27,166 nt of DNA, from the IMG/VR virus record IMGVR_UViG_3300006735_000184, positions 1 to 27,166 of that record. One strand, written 5' to 3'. This document shows, piece after piece, positions 1 to 6,713 of this stretch; position 1 is the stretch's first letter, and every line of letters begins with the position of its first letter. The notes below the pieces were generated by a model. The model had not been told where the DNA came from and made no database searches. It saw only the letters and a program-made list of their open reading frames with translations. The stretch comes from a virus. The position numbers and the translations under genes were made by a program.

Positions 1-2
1 CT

Positions 3-245
3 ACTAGCACAGCACAAATGGTAGCTCAAAATAAAAGAGCAAGACTTACTTCGATACAAGCTAAAGGTAACGCTAGTGGATCTATCATTTTTAAAAGTGG
101 TGGTGCTTCAGGCACAACGATAGCAACCTATTTGTTTGGCACTGAAGGTTTGGATATGTATCTTCCAGGAAACGGTATTTTGTTTGATGATGGTATTCAT
201 GCAACAATCGCTGGTACTGGTGGTGTAACAATTACATTTACGTAA
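3..245 (+). CDS. Small virion-type protein, 5' end cut off by window
   Basis: The frame is open from the first bases of the window, so the true start may lie upstream; an in-frame ATG at 18 would give 75 residues. The protein is rich in Gly, Ser, Thr and Ile in short alternating stretches, has no transmembrane segment and no Cys, and ends in a beta-strand-like tail (GGVTITFT). That composition suits a small all-beta virion protein such as a capsid decoration or head protein. It lies just before the small basic protein at 247, with one base between them. I recognise the style from marine podovirus genomes but cannot name a family. The coding call is firm and the role is inference. Confidence 0.7.
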   Translation, partial: TSTAQMVAQNKRARLTSIQAKGNASGSIIFKSGGASGTTIATYLFGTEGLDMYLPGNGILFDDGIHATIAGTGGVTITFT

Positions 246-246
246 G

Positions 247-564
247 ATGGATTTAGAATATTACTCTGATATTCTGCAATTAAGAAGAGGTGGCGATGTA
301 CAGCCACCTAAAACAAAAAAATATTTTAGGTCAACTAAATCAGGTGCAGGTATGACTGCAGCTGGAGTTGCAAAGTACAGAAGAGACAATCCTGGATCTA
401 AATTAAAAACGGCTGTGACTGGTAAAGTCAAACCTGGTTCAAAAGCTGCTAAACGTAGAAAGAGCTTTTGTGCAAGGTCAGCGGGACAAATGAAAAAATT
501 TCCTAAAGCTGCTAAAGATCCAAATTCAAGATTGAGACAAGCAAGAAGAAGATGGAAGTGTTAA
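247..564 (+). CDS. Small basic phage protein, DUF6321-like
   Basis: This 105-residue protein is strongly basic (Lys/Arg-rich). Its core reads GMTAAGVAKYRRDNPGSKLK followed by KPGSKAAKRRKSFCARSAGQ, and it ends in an Arg/Lys-rich tail with a terminal Trp-Lys-Cys. From memory this matches the DUF6321 family of small phage proteins of unknown function. The basic charge and the position among head genes suggest a nucleic-acid-binding or virion-associated protein. Two other small basic proteins at 6862 and 7504 have a similar flavour (conserved Cys, many Lys/Arg). The start at 247 follows the previous stop by one base, so the two are probably translated together. The family call is from recall and the function is unknown. 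Confidence 0.7.
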   Translation: MDLEYYSDILQLRRGGDVQPPKTKKYFRSTKSGAGMTAAGVAKYRRDNPGSKLKTAVTGKVKPGSKAAKRRKSFCARSAGQMKKFPKAAKDPNSRLRQARRRWKC

Positions 565-570
565 ATTAAG

Positions 571-604
571 TTGATTTAACAATTAAAATTTATATATTTT
601 CTCT
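571..604 (+). promoter_or_regulatory. Putative promoter giving a leaderless start at 605
   Basis: TTGATT at 571-576 and TATATT at 593-598 form a sigma-70-like pair with a 16-nt spacer. The -10 box lies 6 nt before the ATG at 605, so transcription would begin at or next to the start codon. No Shine-Dalgarno sequence precedes this ATG. The gap is very AT-rich, so chance matches are possible. It fits a pattern seen at several other gene-block starts. Confidence 0.4.
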
Positions 605-1519
605 ATGATAATTTTAGGGATAAATATATCTCATCATACCTCAATATGTATTTATGAGGATGGTAAAATAAAAAAACTTTATAATGAAGAAAGATTTATT
701 TTAGAAAAAAATTGGGCACCCAATGGAAAAAACTTTGAAATATTACAAAGTATTAATACGAAAATTAATTTTAAACCTGATTTTGTTTGTTATGCATCTG
801 CAACTGGCGCATCAACATCAGATAGAGAATATAAAATAATAAAACAAATACAAAAACAACTTAACCACCCACCGTACTTTTTTGATAATTCAAAACACCA
901 TGTATATCACGCATTAACTTGTTTTTACTTTAGTAAATATGATGAAGCTGTAGCCATAATTGTAGATGGTGGTGGAGCAGTCTCAAAAAGATTTTCTCCC
1001 TATCAAGAAATGCAATCAATTTTTACTGTTAACAAAAAAAGTATTGTTTGCCATTTTAAACACAATTCTAACAGAATTTACCAATTTCCAGAGTTTTCTA
1101 ATGAAGAAGTAATTAAAAATTATGCTTATAATTATCTTAATATATACTCACAAAAAGCCATTGGAGGTAGAGCTTTTGTTGAGGGTTGTGAAAAAATAGG
1201 AATGAGAGGCACAGATGCTGGAAAATTAATGGGATTATCATCGTATGCAAATTCTAAAAATAAATACAATTTAAATTACGATCATGTAAAAATTGCAAAT
1301 GACATACAAATTCAAACTTTTAATGAAACCTGTGATTTAATTGAAATCGCAAAAACTAAAAGTAAAAATATTTTATTATCTGGTGGATATTTTTTAAACT
1401 GCTCAAACAATTTTAAATATGTTAAAAAATATCCTGGTCTAAATTTTTTTGTTGATCCAATACCAAATGATGCAGGAACATGTATAGGAGCATGTGTTTA
1501 TTATGATAATTATAAATAA
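605..1519 (+). CDS. Carbamoyltransferase, N-terminal (Kae1-like) half, NodU/TobZ family
   Basis: These 304 residues match the N-terminal domain of NodU/CmcH/TobZ O-carbamoyltransferases, which transfer a carbamoyl group from carbamoyl-adenylate to a hydroxyl, usually on a sugar. Visible motifs are ILGINISHHTSICIYEDG at 3-20, the metal-site signature HHVYHA at 98-103 with DGGG at 121-124, GKLMGLSSYA at 206-215, SGGYFLNC at 259-266 and NDAG at 288-291. In TobZ the equivalent His, His, Asp and Asp residues hold the iron. The ORF stops just after NDAG, where family members normally continue into the C-terminal domain; that domain is the next, overlapping ORF in the +1 frame. Two subunits, a programmed frameshift or a sequencing error could each explain this. 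It opens an inserted AT-rich cassette. The substrate is unknown. Confidence 0.88.
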   Translation: MIILGINISHHTSICIYEDGKIKKLYNEERFILEKNWAPNGKNFEILQSINTKINFKPDFVCYASATGASTSDREYKIIKQIQKQLNHPPYFFDNSKHHVYHALTCFYFSKYDEAVAIIVDGGGAVSKRFSPYQEMQSIFTVNKKSIVCHFKHNSNRIYQFPEFSNEEVIKNYAYNYLNIYSQKAIGGRAFVEGCEKIGMRGTDAGKLMGLSSYANSKNKYNLNYDHVKIANDIQIQTFNETCDLIEIAKTKSKNILLSGGYFLNCSNNFKYVKKYPGLNFFVDPIPNDAGTCIGACVYYDNYK

Positions 1520-2045
1520 TTTAAATGAAGCAGTAAAAATATTACTAGATCAAAAACCTCTTGTAATTTTTCAAGGTGACAGTGAGTGGGGACCTAGAGC
1601 ATTGGGTAATAGATCTATATTATTTGATCCTAGAAATAAAAATGCAAAAGAGATAGTAAATAATTTTAAACAAAGAGAATGGTGGCGACCTCTAGCTGGA
1701 ACAATTTTACATGAGTTTGCAAATGATTATTTTTATTTCGCAAATTTATCAGAGAGTCCACATATGTCCTTTGCTGTTGATGCTAAGGAAAAAGCTTTAG
1801 AGGAGGTACCTTCTATAGTTCATGTTGATAATACTTGTAGAGTTCAAACTTTAAAAAAAAATCAAAATGAAAATTATTATAATTTAATTTATGAATTTTA
1901 CAAAAAAACAAATGTACCAATGTTATTAAACACTTCATTTAATTTAGCTGGTTTTCCAATTGTTGAAGATTTTGAAACATTAGAATTAACAGCTAAGACT
2001 TCTGAATTTAAAAATATCTATGCACCTACAACCAATCTTTGCTGA
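1503..2045 (+). CDS. Carbamoyltransferase, C-terminal (YrdC-like) half
   Basis: This is the C-terminal carbamoyltransferase domain, which in TobZ makes carbamoyl-adenylate from ATP and carbamoyl phosphate. Its motifs are very clear: FQGDSEWGPRALGNRSIL, then WWRPLAGTIL, HVDNTCRVQTL and LLNTSFNLAGFPIVE. The ATG at 1503 gives 180 residues, and a GTG at 1494 would add three. The start lies 17 nt inside the upstream half-gene, in the +1 frame, a layout typical of translational coupling. Both halves keep all the motifs I would expect, so the enzyme is plausibly functional as two polypeptides. The linker between the halves looks shorter than in fused enzymes. Its 3' end overlaps the oxygenase gene at 2020. 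Confidence 0.88.
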   Translation: MIIINNLNEAVKILLDQKPLVIFQGDSEWGPRALGNRSILFDPRNKNAKEIVNNFKQREWWRPLAGTILHEFANDYFYFANLSESPHMSFAVDAKEKALEEVPSIVHVDNTCRVQTLKKNQNENYYNLIYEFYKKTNVPMLLNTSFNLAGFPIVEDFETLELTAKTSEFKNIYAPTTNLC

Positions 2046-2619
2046 CAGTTTTATTTTATTTAAAAATATTGATTTAGACCATAATGAAATAAAATTATAT
2101 TTACAAGATCAGAAATACAGATTAGAGAAAAAAGAGAATCAAAGTTTGATGTCAGATAGTATTAAATTACTTGATCAAACAAACGTTGGTTACAATGTAA
2201 AAAAAGTTTTTGATAGATATATAACTAAAGCAATAGATGCTTGGGGATACGATGTAAGCCATAGAATAGTTAATTCTTGGGCTACCAAAACTTATCCTAA
2301 TAACAATTCACATCTTCATAGACATTTAAATTTTTGGTTGACAACTGTCTATTATCCAAAATCAGAAAATAAATTTAAAATAAAATTTGAATCAGATAGA
2401 TTTGATCTAACTGATTATGATATACATATTAAAAATAAAAATACCTTTAATAGTAGAACTTTTGTTCAAGAAGTTGAAAGTGGAGATTTAATAATTTTTT
2501 CTGCAAGATTAAAACATCAAATAGAATATAATGATACAAATGAGATAAGATATTCTTTAGCGACAAATATTCTCCCTCAAGGATGTGTAGGTAGCAGAGA
2601 TAGTGAACTTGTACTATAA
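2020..2619 (+). CDS. Putative 2OG-Fe(II) oxygenase 1 (TIGR02466-like)
   Basis: These 199 residues have the pattern of the small phage 2-oxoglutarate/Fe(II)-dependent oxygenase-like proteins. The N-terminus is MHLQPIFADSFI, followed later by SWATKTYPNNNSHLHRHLNF with candidate metal ligands among His98, His100 and His102. Then come ESGDLIIFSARLKHQIEY with His166, and EIRYSLATNILP with Arg177 in the place of the 2OG-binding Arg. Such enzymes hydroxylate proteins or small molecules. The start overlaps the carbamoyltransferase C-half by 26 nt, so the three genes form one transcription unit. A hydroxylase next to an O-carbamoyltransferase suggests that a new hydroxyl might be carbamoylated, but that is inference. 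The exact metal ligands are uncertain because three His alternate. Confidence 0.72.
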   Translation: MHLQPIFADSFILFKNIDLDHNEIKLYLQDQKYRLEKKENQSLMSDSIKLLDQTNVGYNVKKVFDRYITKAIDAWGYDVSHRIVNSWATKTYPNNNSHLHRHLNFWLTTVYYPKSENKFKIKFESDRFDLTDYDIHIKNKNTFNSRTFVQEVESGDLIIFSARLKHQIEYNDTNEIRYSLATNILPQGCVGSRDSELVL

Positions 2620-2620
2620 T
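2615..2620 (+). promoter_or_regulatory. Putative -10 box for the gene at 2628
   Basis: A perfect TATAAT overlaps the stop codon of the preceding oxygenase and ends 7 nt before the ATG at 2628. No Shine-Dalgarno is present. I see no convincing -35 box. The position would give a leaderless mRNA for the conserved gene that follows the cassette. Confidence 0.35.
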
Positions 2621-2627
2621 TATTTAT

Positions 2628-3335
2628 ATGTCATACTTAAATGCAAATTTACCACCTATTTATTGCAAGGTAAGAAAGGAATATTTATATGATCTTAAAA
2701 AACATCACGGAGAAAGTGAAGACTGTGTGGTCTTCGGTCTTACATCCATTTCAGGACGTGCACTCTTATTTAACATCATGCTTCCCAACGGTGCATGCTT
2801 TTGGCGTTTGCCTATCTCAGCGTTTTTTCAAAAATCGTATGATCGAGCCGATGTGCCGAATATGCAGACGCACGAGTTGGAATTGTGGAACTGTTTTAGT
2901 TATTGGCCTAGTGTTCATAGGTTTGATTGGTTGGCTGGTGTAAAAGGTAAATATCTTGGCATAGATAAAAAATTTTATCATGGAGAATATTTATTTACGA
3001 TTGATTGGGGCCACCCAGATGTTAATATCTTGGATGTTGAACATTCTGAAATACCTCAAGAACATAAGTGTGCGCATATATTGGCTCTTGCTAACGGTAA
3101 TTATGCAGCTCAGCCTAATAATCGTATTCTCTGGCACATTAATAGTTATACTACTGATAACAGCTGGCCAGATTACAAGGTTCAAACTACATATTGGGAT
3201 GCTGAAGATAGTGGATTGGTTACAGAAGATAGTGATAAAATGTTCTATGAAATGGAAAAAAAAGAACAAACTTTAAGCGAAACTTTGCAAGAGGGTTTTG
3301 AAAAAGAAAGAGAGGAGGACAAAACGTACGAATGA
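2628..3335 (+). CDS. Conserved phage protein of unknown function
   Basis: This is a 235-residue soluble protein rich in Trp, Tyr and His, with no signal peptide or membrane segment. Recognisable stretches include MSYLNANLPPIYCKVRKEYL, HHGESEDCVVFGLTSISGRA, LHELELWNCFSYWPSVHRFD-like acidic-aromatic segments and a C-terminal charged coil (about residues 205-235). I believe relatives occur in many marine short-tailed phage genomes, always without a named function. Its base composition is higher in GC (hand count about 46% over 2701-2880) than the cassette before it. It begins a run of tightly overlapping genes: its TGA shares bases with the ATG at 3332. I cannot assign a function. Confidence 0.75.
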   Translation: MSYLNANLPPIYCKVRKEYLYDLKKHHGESEDCVVFGLTSISGRALLFNIMLPNGACFWRLPISAFFQKSYDRADVPNMQTHELELWNCFSYWPSVHRFDWLAGVKGKYLGIDKKFYHGEYLFTIDWGHPDVNILDVEHSEIPQEHKCAHILALANGNYAAQPNNRILWHINSYTTDNSWPDYKVQTTYWDAEDSGLVTEDSDKMFYEMEKKEQTLSETLQEGFEKEREEDKTYE

Positions 3336-3430
3336 TTGATAAATTTATTTATAAATGTTTTGAAGCACTAGACAAAGTATGTGAATGGTTAGATAATATA
3401 TTTTACACTAGAAGGAAAAAGAAAAAATGA
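3332..3430 (+). CDS. Tiny 32-residue amphipathic/basic protein
   Basis: The ATG overlaps the previous stop (ATGA) and the ORF runs for 32 residues. It starts MIDKFIYKCFEALDKVCEWL and ends in a run of Arg and Lys. The first 25 residues could form one amphipathic helix with two Cys, followed by the basic tail. An AGGAGG-type Shine-Dalgarno lies at about 3313-3318 inside the preceding gene. Coding status is supported by the ATGA couplings at both ends and by the strong ribosome site. The function is unknown; given the lysis genes nearby, a small membrane-active peptide is conceivable. Confidence 0.6.
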   Translation: MIDKFIYKCFEALDKVCEWLDNIFYTRRKKKK

Positions 3431-3582
3431 ACTTTAAATGGGATCTTAAAAAAGCAATTCAGGAGCAGAGAAAACAAGAATCTGCAAAAGTGCAATTAAG
3501 AAAAAGAAGTATGGATTCTTTAGCACGACCTAAAGCTTCAAAAAATATAACTTCAAAAGATCCAAGATTACAAGGAATTTAA
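3427..3582 (+). CDS. Small 51-residue basic protein
   Basis: The start codon overlaps the stop of the 32-residue gene (ATGA), and the stop overlaps the next ATG (TAATG). The 51-residue product starts MNFKWDLKKAIQEQRKQESA and is dominated by Lys, Arg, Gln and Ser, with no hydrophobic segment. A helical, nucleic-acid-binding or scaffold-like peptide is possible, but nothing specific is recognised. The coupling on both sides is the main evidence that it is real. Confidence 0.58.
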   Translation: MNFKWDLKKAIQEQRKQESAKVQLRKRSMDSLARPKASKNITSKDPRLQGI

Positions 3583-4007
3583 TGTCTAATAGACCATTAC
3601 AAATCGGAGAAGAGGCAAAAGTGCAGATGCCTATGAAGACGGTTGCTAGTTTGATAATTATCGTGGCACTCGGCACTATGGGTTATTTTCAAATAATTGA
3701 ACGTCTTAATGTTGCAGATACTAGACTTCAACTAATGGAAAAAGATCTTGAGGAGAATACAGAGTTTAGAATCAAGTGGCCACGTGGACAATTAGGTTCA
3801 TTGCCCGCAGATTCTGAGCAGTACATGATGATTGAGGATTTGTACAAGACCACGGATAAGTTAAATGCACATATCGAAAACATGGCTTTAAATAAAGTAA
3901 ACATCGAGTTTTTAAGAAAGCAAATGGACAAGGTTTTGTTAGATATTGAAAAATTAAAAGATGCTAATCGTGAGATTGGTTACAAAAACGGGAGTTACTC
4001 ACAATGA
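3582..4007 (+). CDS. Membrane-anchored coiled-coil protein (spanin- or holin-like candidate)
   Basis: The protein has 141 residues. A hydrophobic segment at about residues 20-38 (TVASLIIIVALGTMGYF) follows a short charged N-terminus. The remainder is charged and heptad-like, with a conserved-looking block reading RIKWPRGQLGSLPADSEQYM near the middle. This topology (short cytoplasmic end, one membrane helix, periplasmic coiled coil) resembles inner-membrane spanins and some holin partners. It sits upstream of the M15 endolysin and before two small exported-looking proteins, which fits a lysis role. I know of no proof of function, so the lysis call is inference. Its GC is higher than that of the cassettes on either side. 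Confidence 0.65.
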   Translation: MSNRPLQIGEEAKVQMPMKTVASLIIIVALGTMGYFQIIERLNVADTRLQLMEKDLEENTEFRIKWPRGQLGSLPADSEQYMMIEDLYKTTDKLNAHIENMALNKVNIEFLRKQMDKVLLDIEKLKDANREIGYKNGSYSQ

Positions 4008-4213
4008 TAGAGTCTATAGTGGCCCTTTTGATGTTTGTAAACGGAGAGATCAAGGAACACCTTGTGCAAAAAAACATGGCTCATTGTCTTCGCGGGAAGC
4101 GCCACGCAGAGAGACAGTTCAGTGAATCAGTAACCTACAAATGTTACAAAGGTAAAGCAAAGATAGAGTTATACCAAGGTAGAAAATATATTCAAGCTTT
4201 GATACTAGAATAA
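4004..4213 (+). CDS. Small protein with hydrophobic N-terminus, unknown function
   Basis: The product has 69 residues and the start overlaps the previous stop by ATGA. The first 12 residues (MIESIVALLMFV) are hydrophobic and could be a weak signal anchor. The remainder is basic, with two Cys (CLRGKRHAERQF and YKCYKG). It is adjacent to the membrane protein at 3582 and to another Cys-containing small protein at 4213, so the three may act together at the cell envelope. No lipobox is visible. Function not recognised. Confidence 0.6.
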   Translation: MIESIVALLMFVNGEIKEHLVQKNMAHCLRGKRHAERQFSESVTYKCYKGKAKIELYQGRKYIQALILE

Positions 4214-4425
4214 TGAAATTTATTCTTAGTCTTTTAATTTGCTCTAGTGTAGCAAACGAATGTATGCCTCCTTATCAATGGCCTGAAACATTTCCTACTA
4301 AATATGATTGTTTAATGTTTGGGTATGACGAATCAAAAAATAAAATGTTAGAAATAGGAAAATCTGATGTTAATAAACATGGGATGTTTATAAGATTTAT
4401 TTGTGCACCTGATAATTCAATTTAA
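4213..4425 (+). CDS. Small secreted-looking Cys-rich protein
   Basis: This 70-residue product begins MKFILSLLICSSVANECMPP, which reads as a short signal peptide followed by a Cys- and Pro-containing mature part. Cys residues at 10, 17, 33 and 64 could pair after export. The start overlaps the stop of the previous gene (TAATG) and its own stop overlaps the sulfotransferase start (TAATG). An outer-membrane spanin-like or periplasmic role is possible, but I do not see a clear lipobox. The gene is more AT-rich than those upstream. Confidence 0.58.
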   Translation: MKFILSLLICSSVANECMPPYQWPETFPTKYDCLMFGYDESKNKMLEIGKSDVNKHGMFIRFICAPDNSI

Positions 4426-5207
4426 TGAAAATTAAAAAAATATTTTTTCTATGTTCATTGCCAAGAGCAGGCAACACAGTTTTAGGATCTATAATTAACT
4501 CTAATAAAAATATTAAAATGAGTCCTAATTCAATTTGTCCTGATATAATAAATAATTTACAAATAATTAAAAATTCTGACATATTTCAAAATTTTCCAAA
4601 TCATAAATCATTAGATAATGTGTTAAAAAATTGCATTCAAAATTATTATGAAGATTGGAATGTCGAAAATATTATAGATAGATCACAATGGGGTACGCCA
4701 GGAAATTTATCATCATTAAAAAAAATTATAGAAAAACCTAAATTTATTATTTTATATAGACCCTTAGTTGAGTGTGTATGCTCTTTTGCAAAATTACAAA
4801 TTGAAAGTAATAATTATACAAAAGACAACGTTTATGAATATATAAGTCAAATGATGAATTTTGAAAATGGAATATTAGGTAAATCTATTTGGAGCATCAC
4901 TAATTTAGTAAAAGAAAAAGAAGACTACAGAATATTTTATTATAAAGATTTAGTAGAAAACATTGATAATTTTTTAAAAAATTTAAGTTTATTTTTAAAT
5001 GTTGAAATAAATAAACCTAAAAAATTAGAGCAATTTAATGTTAATGGTGTATACTACGATGATAGTAAAACAGTTAAAAATTTACATAAAATTGAATTAA
5101 ATTATAACACTAATTTTAACTATGATTTAAGAAAATATTTAAGTAAACAAATTATTAATGAGTGCAATGAATTTGAGGAAAAATGGATATTACCATACCT
5201 AGAATAA
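4425..5207 (+). CDS. Sulfotransferase family protein
   Basis: The 260 residues show the two PAPS-binding signatures of sulfotransferases. The 5'-phosphosulfate loop is FFLCSLPRAGNTVLGSIINS at 7-26, and the 3'-phosphate site is KFIILYRPLVECVCSFAK at 106-123 with Arg112 and Ser120. Members move a sulfo group from PAPS to a hydroxyl or amine on a sugar, lipid or Tyr. It is cytoplasmic with no membrane segment. The gene is extremely AT-rich (hand count about 17% GC for 4561-4620), unlike the genes at 2628 and 3582, which suggests recent insertion. It overlaps an oxygenase gene at 5183, so the two are probably co-expressed. A GATAAT at 4411-4416 could be a weak local -10 box. The substrate is unknown. 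Confidence 0.85.
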   Translation: MKIKKIFFLCSLPRAGNTVLGSIINSNKNIKMSPNSICPDIINNLQIIKNSDIFQNFPNHKSLDNVLKNCIQNYYEDWNVENIIDRSQWGTPGNLSSLKKIIEKPKFIILYRPLVECVCSFAKLQIESNNYTKDNVYEYISQMMNFENGILGKSIWSITNLVKEKEDYRIFYYKDLVENIDNFLKNLSLFLNVEINKPKKLEQFNVNGVYYDDSKTVKNLHKIELNYNTNFNYDLRKYLSKQIINECNEFEEKWILPYLE

Positions 5208-5686
5208 TTAAAAATTGGAGATTCTCTTCTAACATAGAATTTACAAAAAACTTTGAAGAAAATAAAGTTTCTCCTGGTAGAAGGTTTGCAAGACAAAATT
5301 CAAATGGCTATTTATGGCAAAGAAGTTTTGCTGAGTTTGGTTTATATCCTGATAAAGAAGAACCAATTTTAGGATCTTTATTAATGAATCATTTTAAAGA
5401 TAAAGCTTGTACACATTTACATAAAGATTCAGCACCAGAGGGTTATGTACATATTAGAGCTAACGTGATGTTAAAAAAACCACAAAAAGGTGGTAATATA
5501 ATTATAGATGAAAAAATATATAATGTTGAAAAAAATGATTTATGGTTAATATTAGCGTCATTAGAAGATCATGGATCAACACCAATTGAAAATGGAGAAA
5601 GATTAATTTATTCTTTTGGAGCCATAATTGAAAAAGATAAAATCAATAAAATTTTAAAGGAGAAAAAAAATGAATTTGAGTCGTAA
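5183..5686 (+). CDS. Putative 2OG-Fe(II) oxygenase 2
   Basis: This 167-residue protein carries a clean facial-triad pattern. THLHKDSAPEGYVHIRANVM gives His80-x-Asp82, EDHGSTP gives the distal His130, and GERLIYSFGAII gives Arg140 for 2-oxoglutarate. The strands between them (GGNIIIDEKIYNVEKNDLWL) match the cupin-type core. The start lies 25 nt inside the sulfotransferase gene behind a GAGGA-like ribosome site, and the end overlaps the endolysin start by 17 nt. It therefore forms a sulfotransferase-hydroxylase pair inserted directly before the endolysin. The acceptor could be a protein or glycan. Confidence 0.8.
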   Translation: MDITIPRIIKNWRFSSNIEFTKNFEENKVSPGRRFARQNSNGYLWQRSFAEFGLYPDKEEPILGSLLMNHFKDKACTHLHKDSAPEGYVHIRANVMLKKPQKGGNIIIDEKIYNVEKNDLWLILASLEDHGSTPIENGERLIYSFGAIIEKDKINKILKEKKNEFES

Positions 5687-6146
5687 TTTTACTTTACAAG
5701 AGTTGATTAAATCAGACACTGCTATTAGGTTAGACATTAATAATAATCCTAACTCAGGTCAGATAGAAAAACTAAAAGCACTTTGCGAAAATATTTTACA
5801 ACCCGTACGTGATCACTTTGGTAGGGTGAAGGTGACTAGCGGATTCCGTAGCGAACAGCTGTGTATTAAGATCGGCAGCTCAGTTAACAGCCAACATGCG
5901 CGGGCCGAAGCTGCGGATTTCGAATGTATGGGTACAGACAATGCTGAGCTGGCTGATTGGATTAATCAAAACCTGGACTATGATCAATTGATCCTTGAGT
6001 TCTATACTCCTGGTGAGCCAAACAGCGGATGGATACATTGTAGCTATACTACTGATCAACCTAGAAAACAATTTTTACATGCATACAAGTCAGAAGGTAA
6101 AACAAAATATAAACCTATAATTGGTAAAGCAAAAGATTTAGTTTAA
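5670..6146 (+). CDS. Endolysin, peptidase M15 type (D-Ala-D-Ala / L-Ala-D-Glu-type carboxy/endopeptidase)
   Basis: This 158-residue protein matches the zinc M15 peptidase domain found in many phage endolysins, which cleave peptidoglycan cross-bridges. Seen are VTSGFRS at about 55-61, SQHARAEAADF with zinc ligands His76 and Asp83, Glu110 in LILEFY, and GWIHCSY with His123. No signal peptide is visible, so release would need a holin. An AAAGGAG ribosome site lies at 5656-5662. The gene is a composition mosaic: about 52% GC over 5821-5940 by hand count, but about 32% at 5701-5760 and 25% at 6061-6120. The conserved catalytic core may have been exchanged by recombination. Confidence 0.88.
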   Translation: MNLSRNFTLQELIKSDTAIRLDINNNPNSGQIEKLKALCENILQPVRDHFGRVKVTSGFRSEQLCIKIGSSVNSQHARAEAADFECMGTDNAELADWINQNLDYDQLILEFYTPGEPNSGWIHCSYTTDQPRKQFLHAYKSEGKTKYKPIIGKAKDLV

Positions 6147-6161
6147 TAATTTTAAATTAAA

Positions 6162-6170
6162 TGGTATTAG
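6162..6170 (+). promoter_or_regulatory. Putative extended -10 promoter before 6177
   Basis: TGGTATTAG at 6162-6170 matches an extended -10 (TG, one base, TATTAG). It ends 6 nt before the ATG at 6177, with no Shine-Dalgarno in between. This would give a leaderless start for the inserted oxygenase gene. Confidence 0.33.
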
Positions 6171-6176
6171 ATAAAT

Positions 6177-6713
6177 ATGAAATTAAATATTTTTTCTATA
6201 CCTTTATACATAGCAAATATAGATGTCACTAAAATAAATTTAGTTAGTGAAAAGTTTGAAGAAACATGGCTATCGGAGACAAGTAGTAGTCATAATTTTA
6301 AAAATACTTTAGATACCAAAAGTATAAATTATCTTCTTCAAAAGATAGCATCTTTGTTATCAAAAGATATCAAAGGTAATTATAAAATTAACCTTACATC
6401 TATATGGCAAAATAATTATAAAGAAAATGACTTCCAAGAAAGACATACACATGCAGGTTCGCATTTTTCTTTTATTATTTTTAAAAAAATAAATGAATCA
6501 AGAACAGTCTTTTTGAATCCTATTGAAGATCTTATAACAAGCTATTATAATGGATCTAATTTAAATATCTTTGATCAAGTCTACGTTCCTGAGTGTAGGC
6601 AAGGACAAATGATATTATTTCCTAGTTTTTTAGGGCACATGGTAAAAAAAACAAGTAATGCTAGTACAATAGCAGGAAACATAAATTTGGAGATTATAAA
6701 TGACAATAACTAG
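6177..6713 (+). CDS. Putative 2OG-Fe(II) oxygenase 3 (possibly lacking the usual Arg)
   Basis: The 178 residues follow the TIGR02466-like pattern: a short N-terminal MKLNIFSIPLYIANI, SIWQNNYKENDFQERHTHAG with His90 and His92, FIIFKKINESRTVFLNP, RQGQMILFPSFLGHMVKK with His154, and TIAGNINLEI. The position where related proteins usually carry the 2OG-binding Arg (just before TIAGN) reads Asn-Ala-Ser here. Either another residue serves, or the protein has lost catalysis and kept a binding role. It sits alone between the endolysin and the small basic genes, and its 3' end overlaps the start at 6700. Confidence 0.7.
   Translation: MKLNIFSIPLYIANIDVTKINLVSEKFEETWLSETSSSHNFKNTLDTKSINYLLQKIASLLSKDIKGNYKINLTSIWQNNYKENDFQERHTHAGSHFSFIIFKKINESRTVFLNPIEDLITSYYNGSNLNIFDQVYVPECRQGQMILFPSFLGHMVKKTSNASTIAGNINLEIINDNN

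Noticed and set aside
2689-2943. 84-codon plus-strand frame with a hydrophobic end
   Set aside because: It overlaps the conserved gene at 2628 in another frame. The hydrophobic tail comes from Gly/Trp/Leu codons of that gene shifted by one base, and no coupling or ribosome site supports it.
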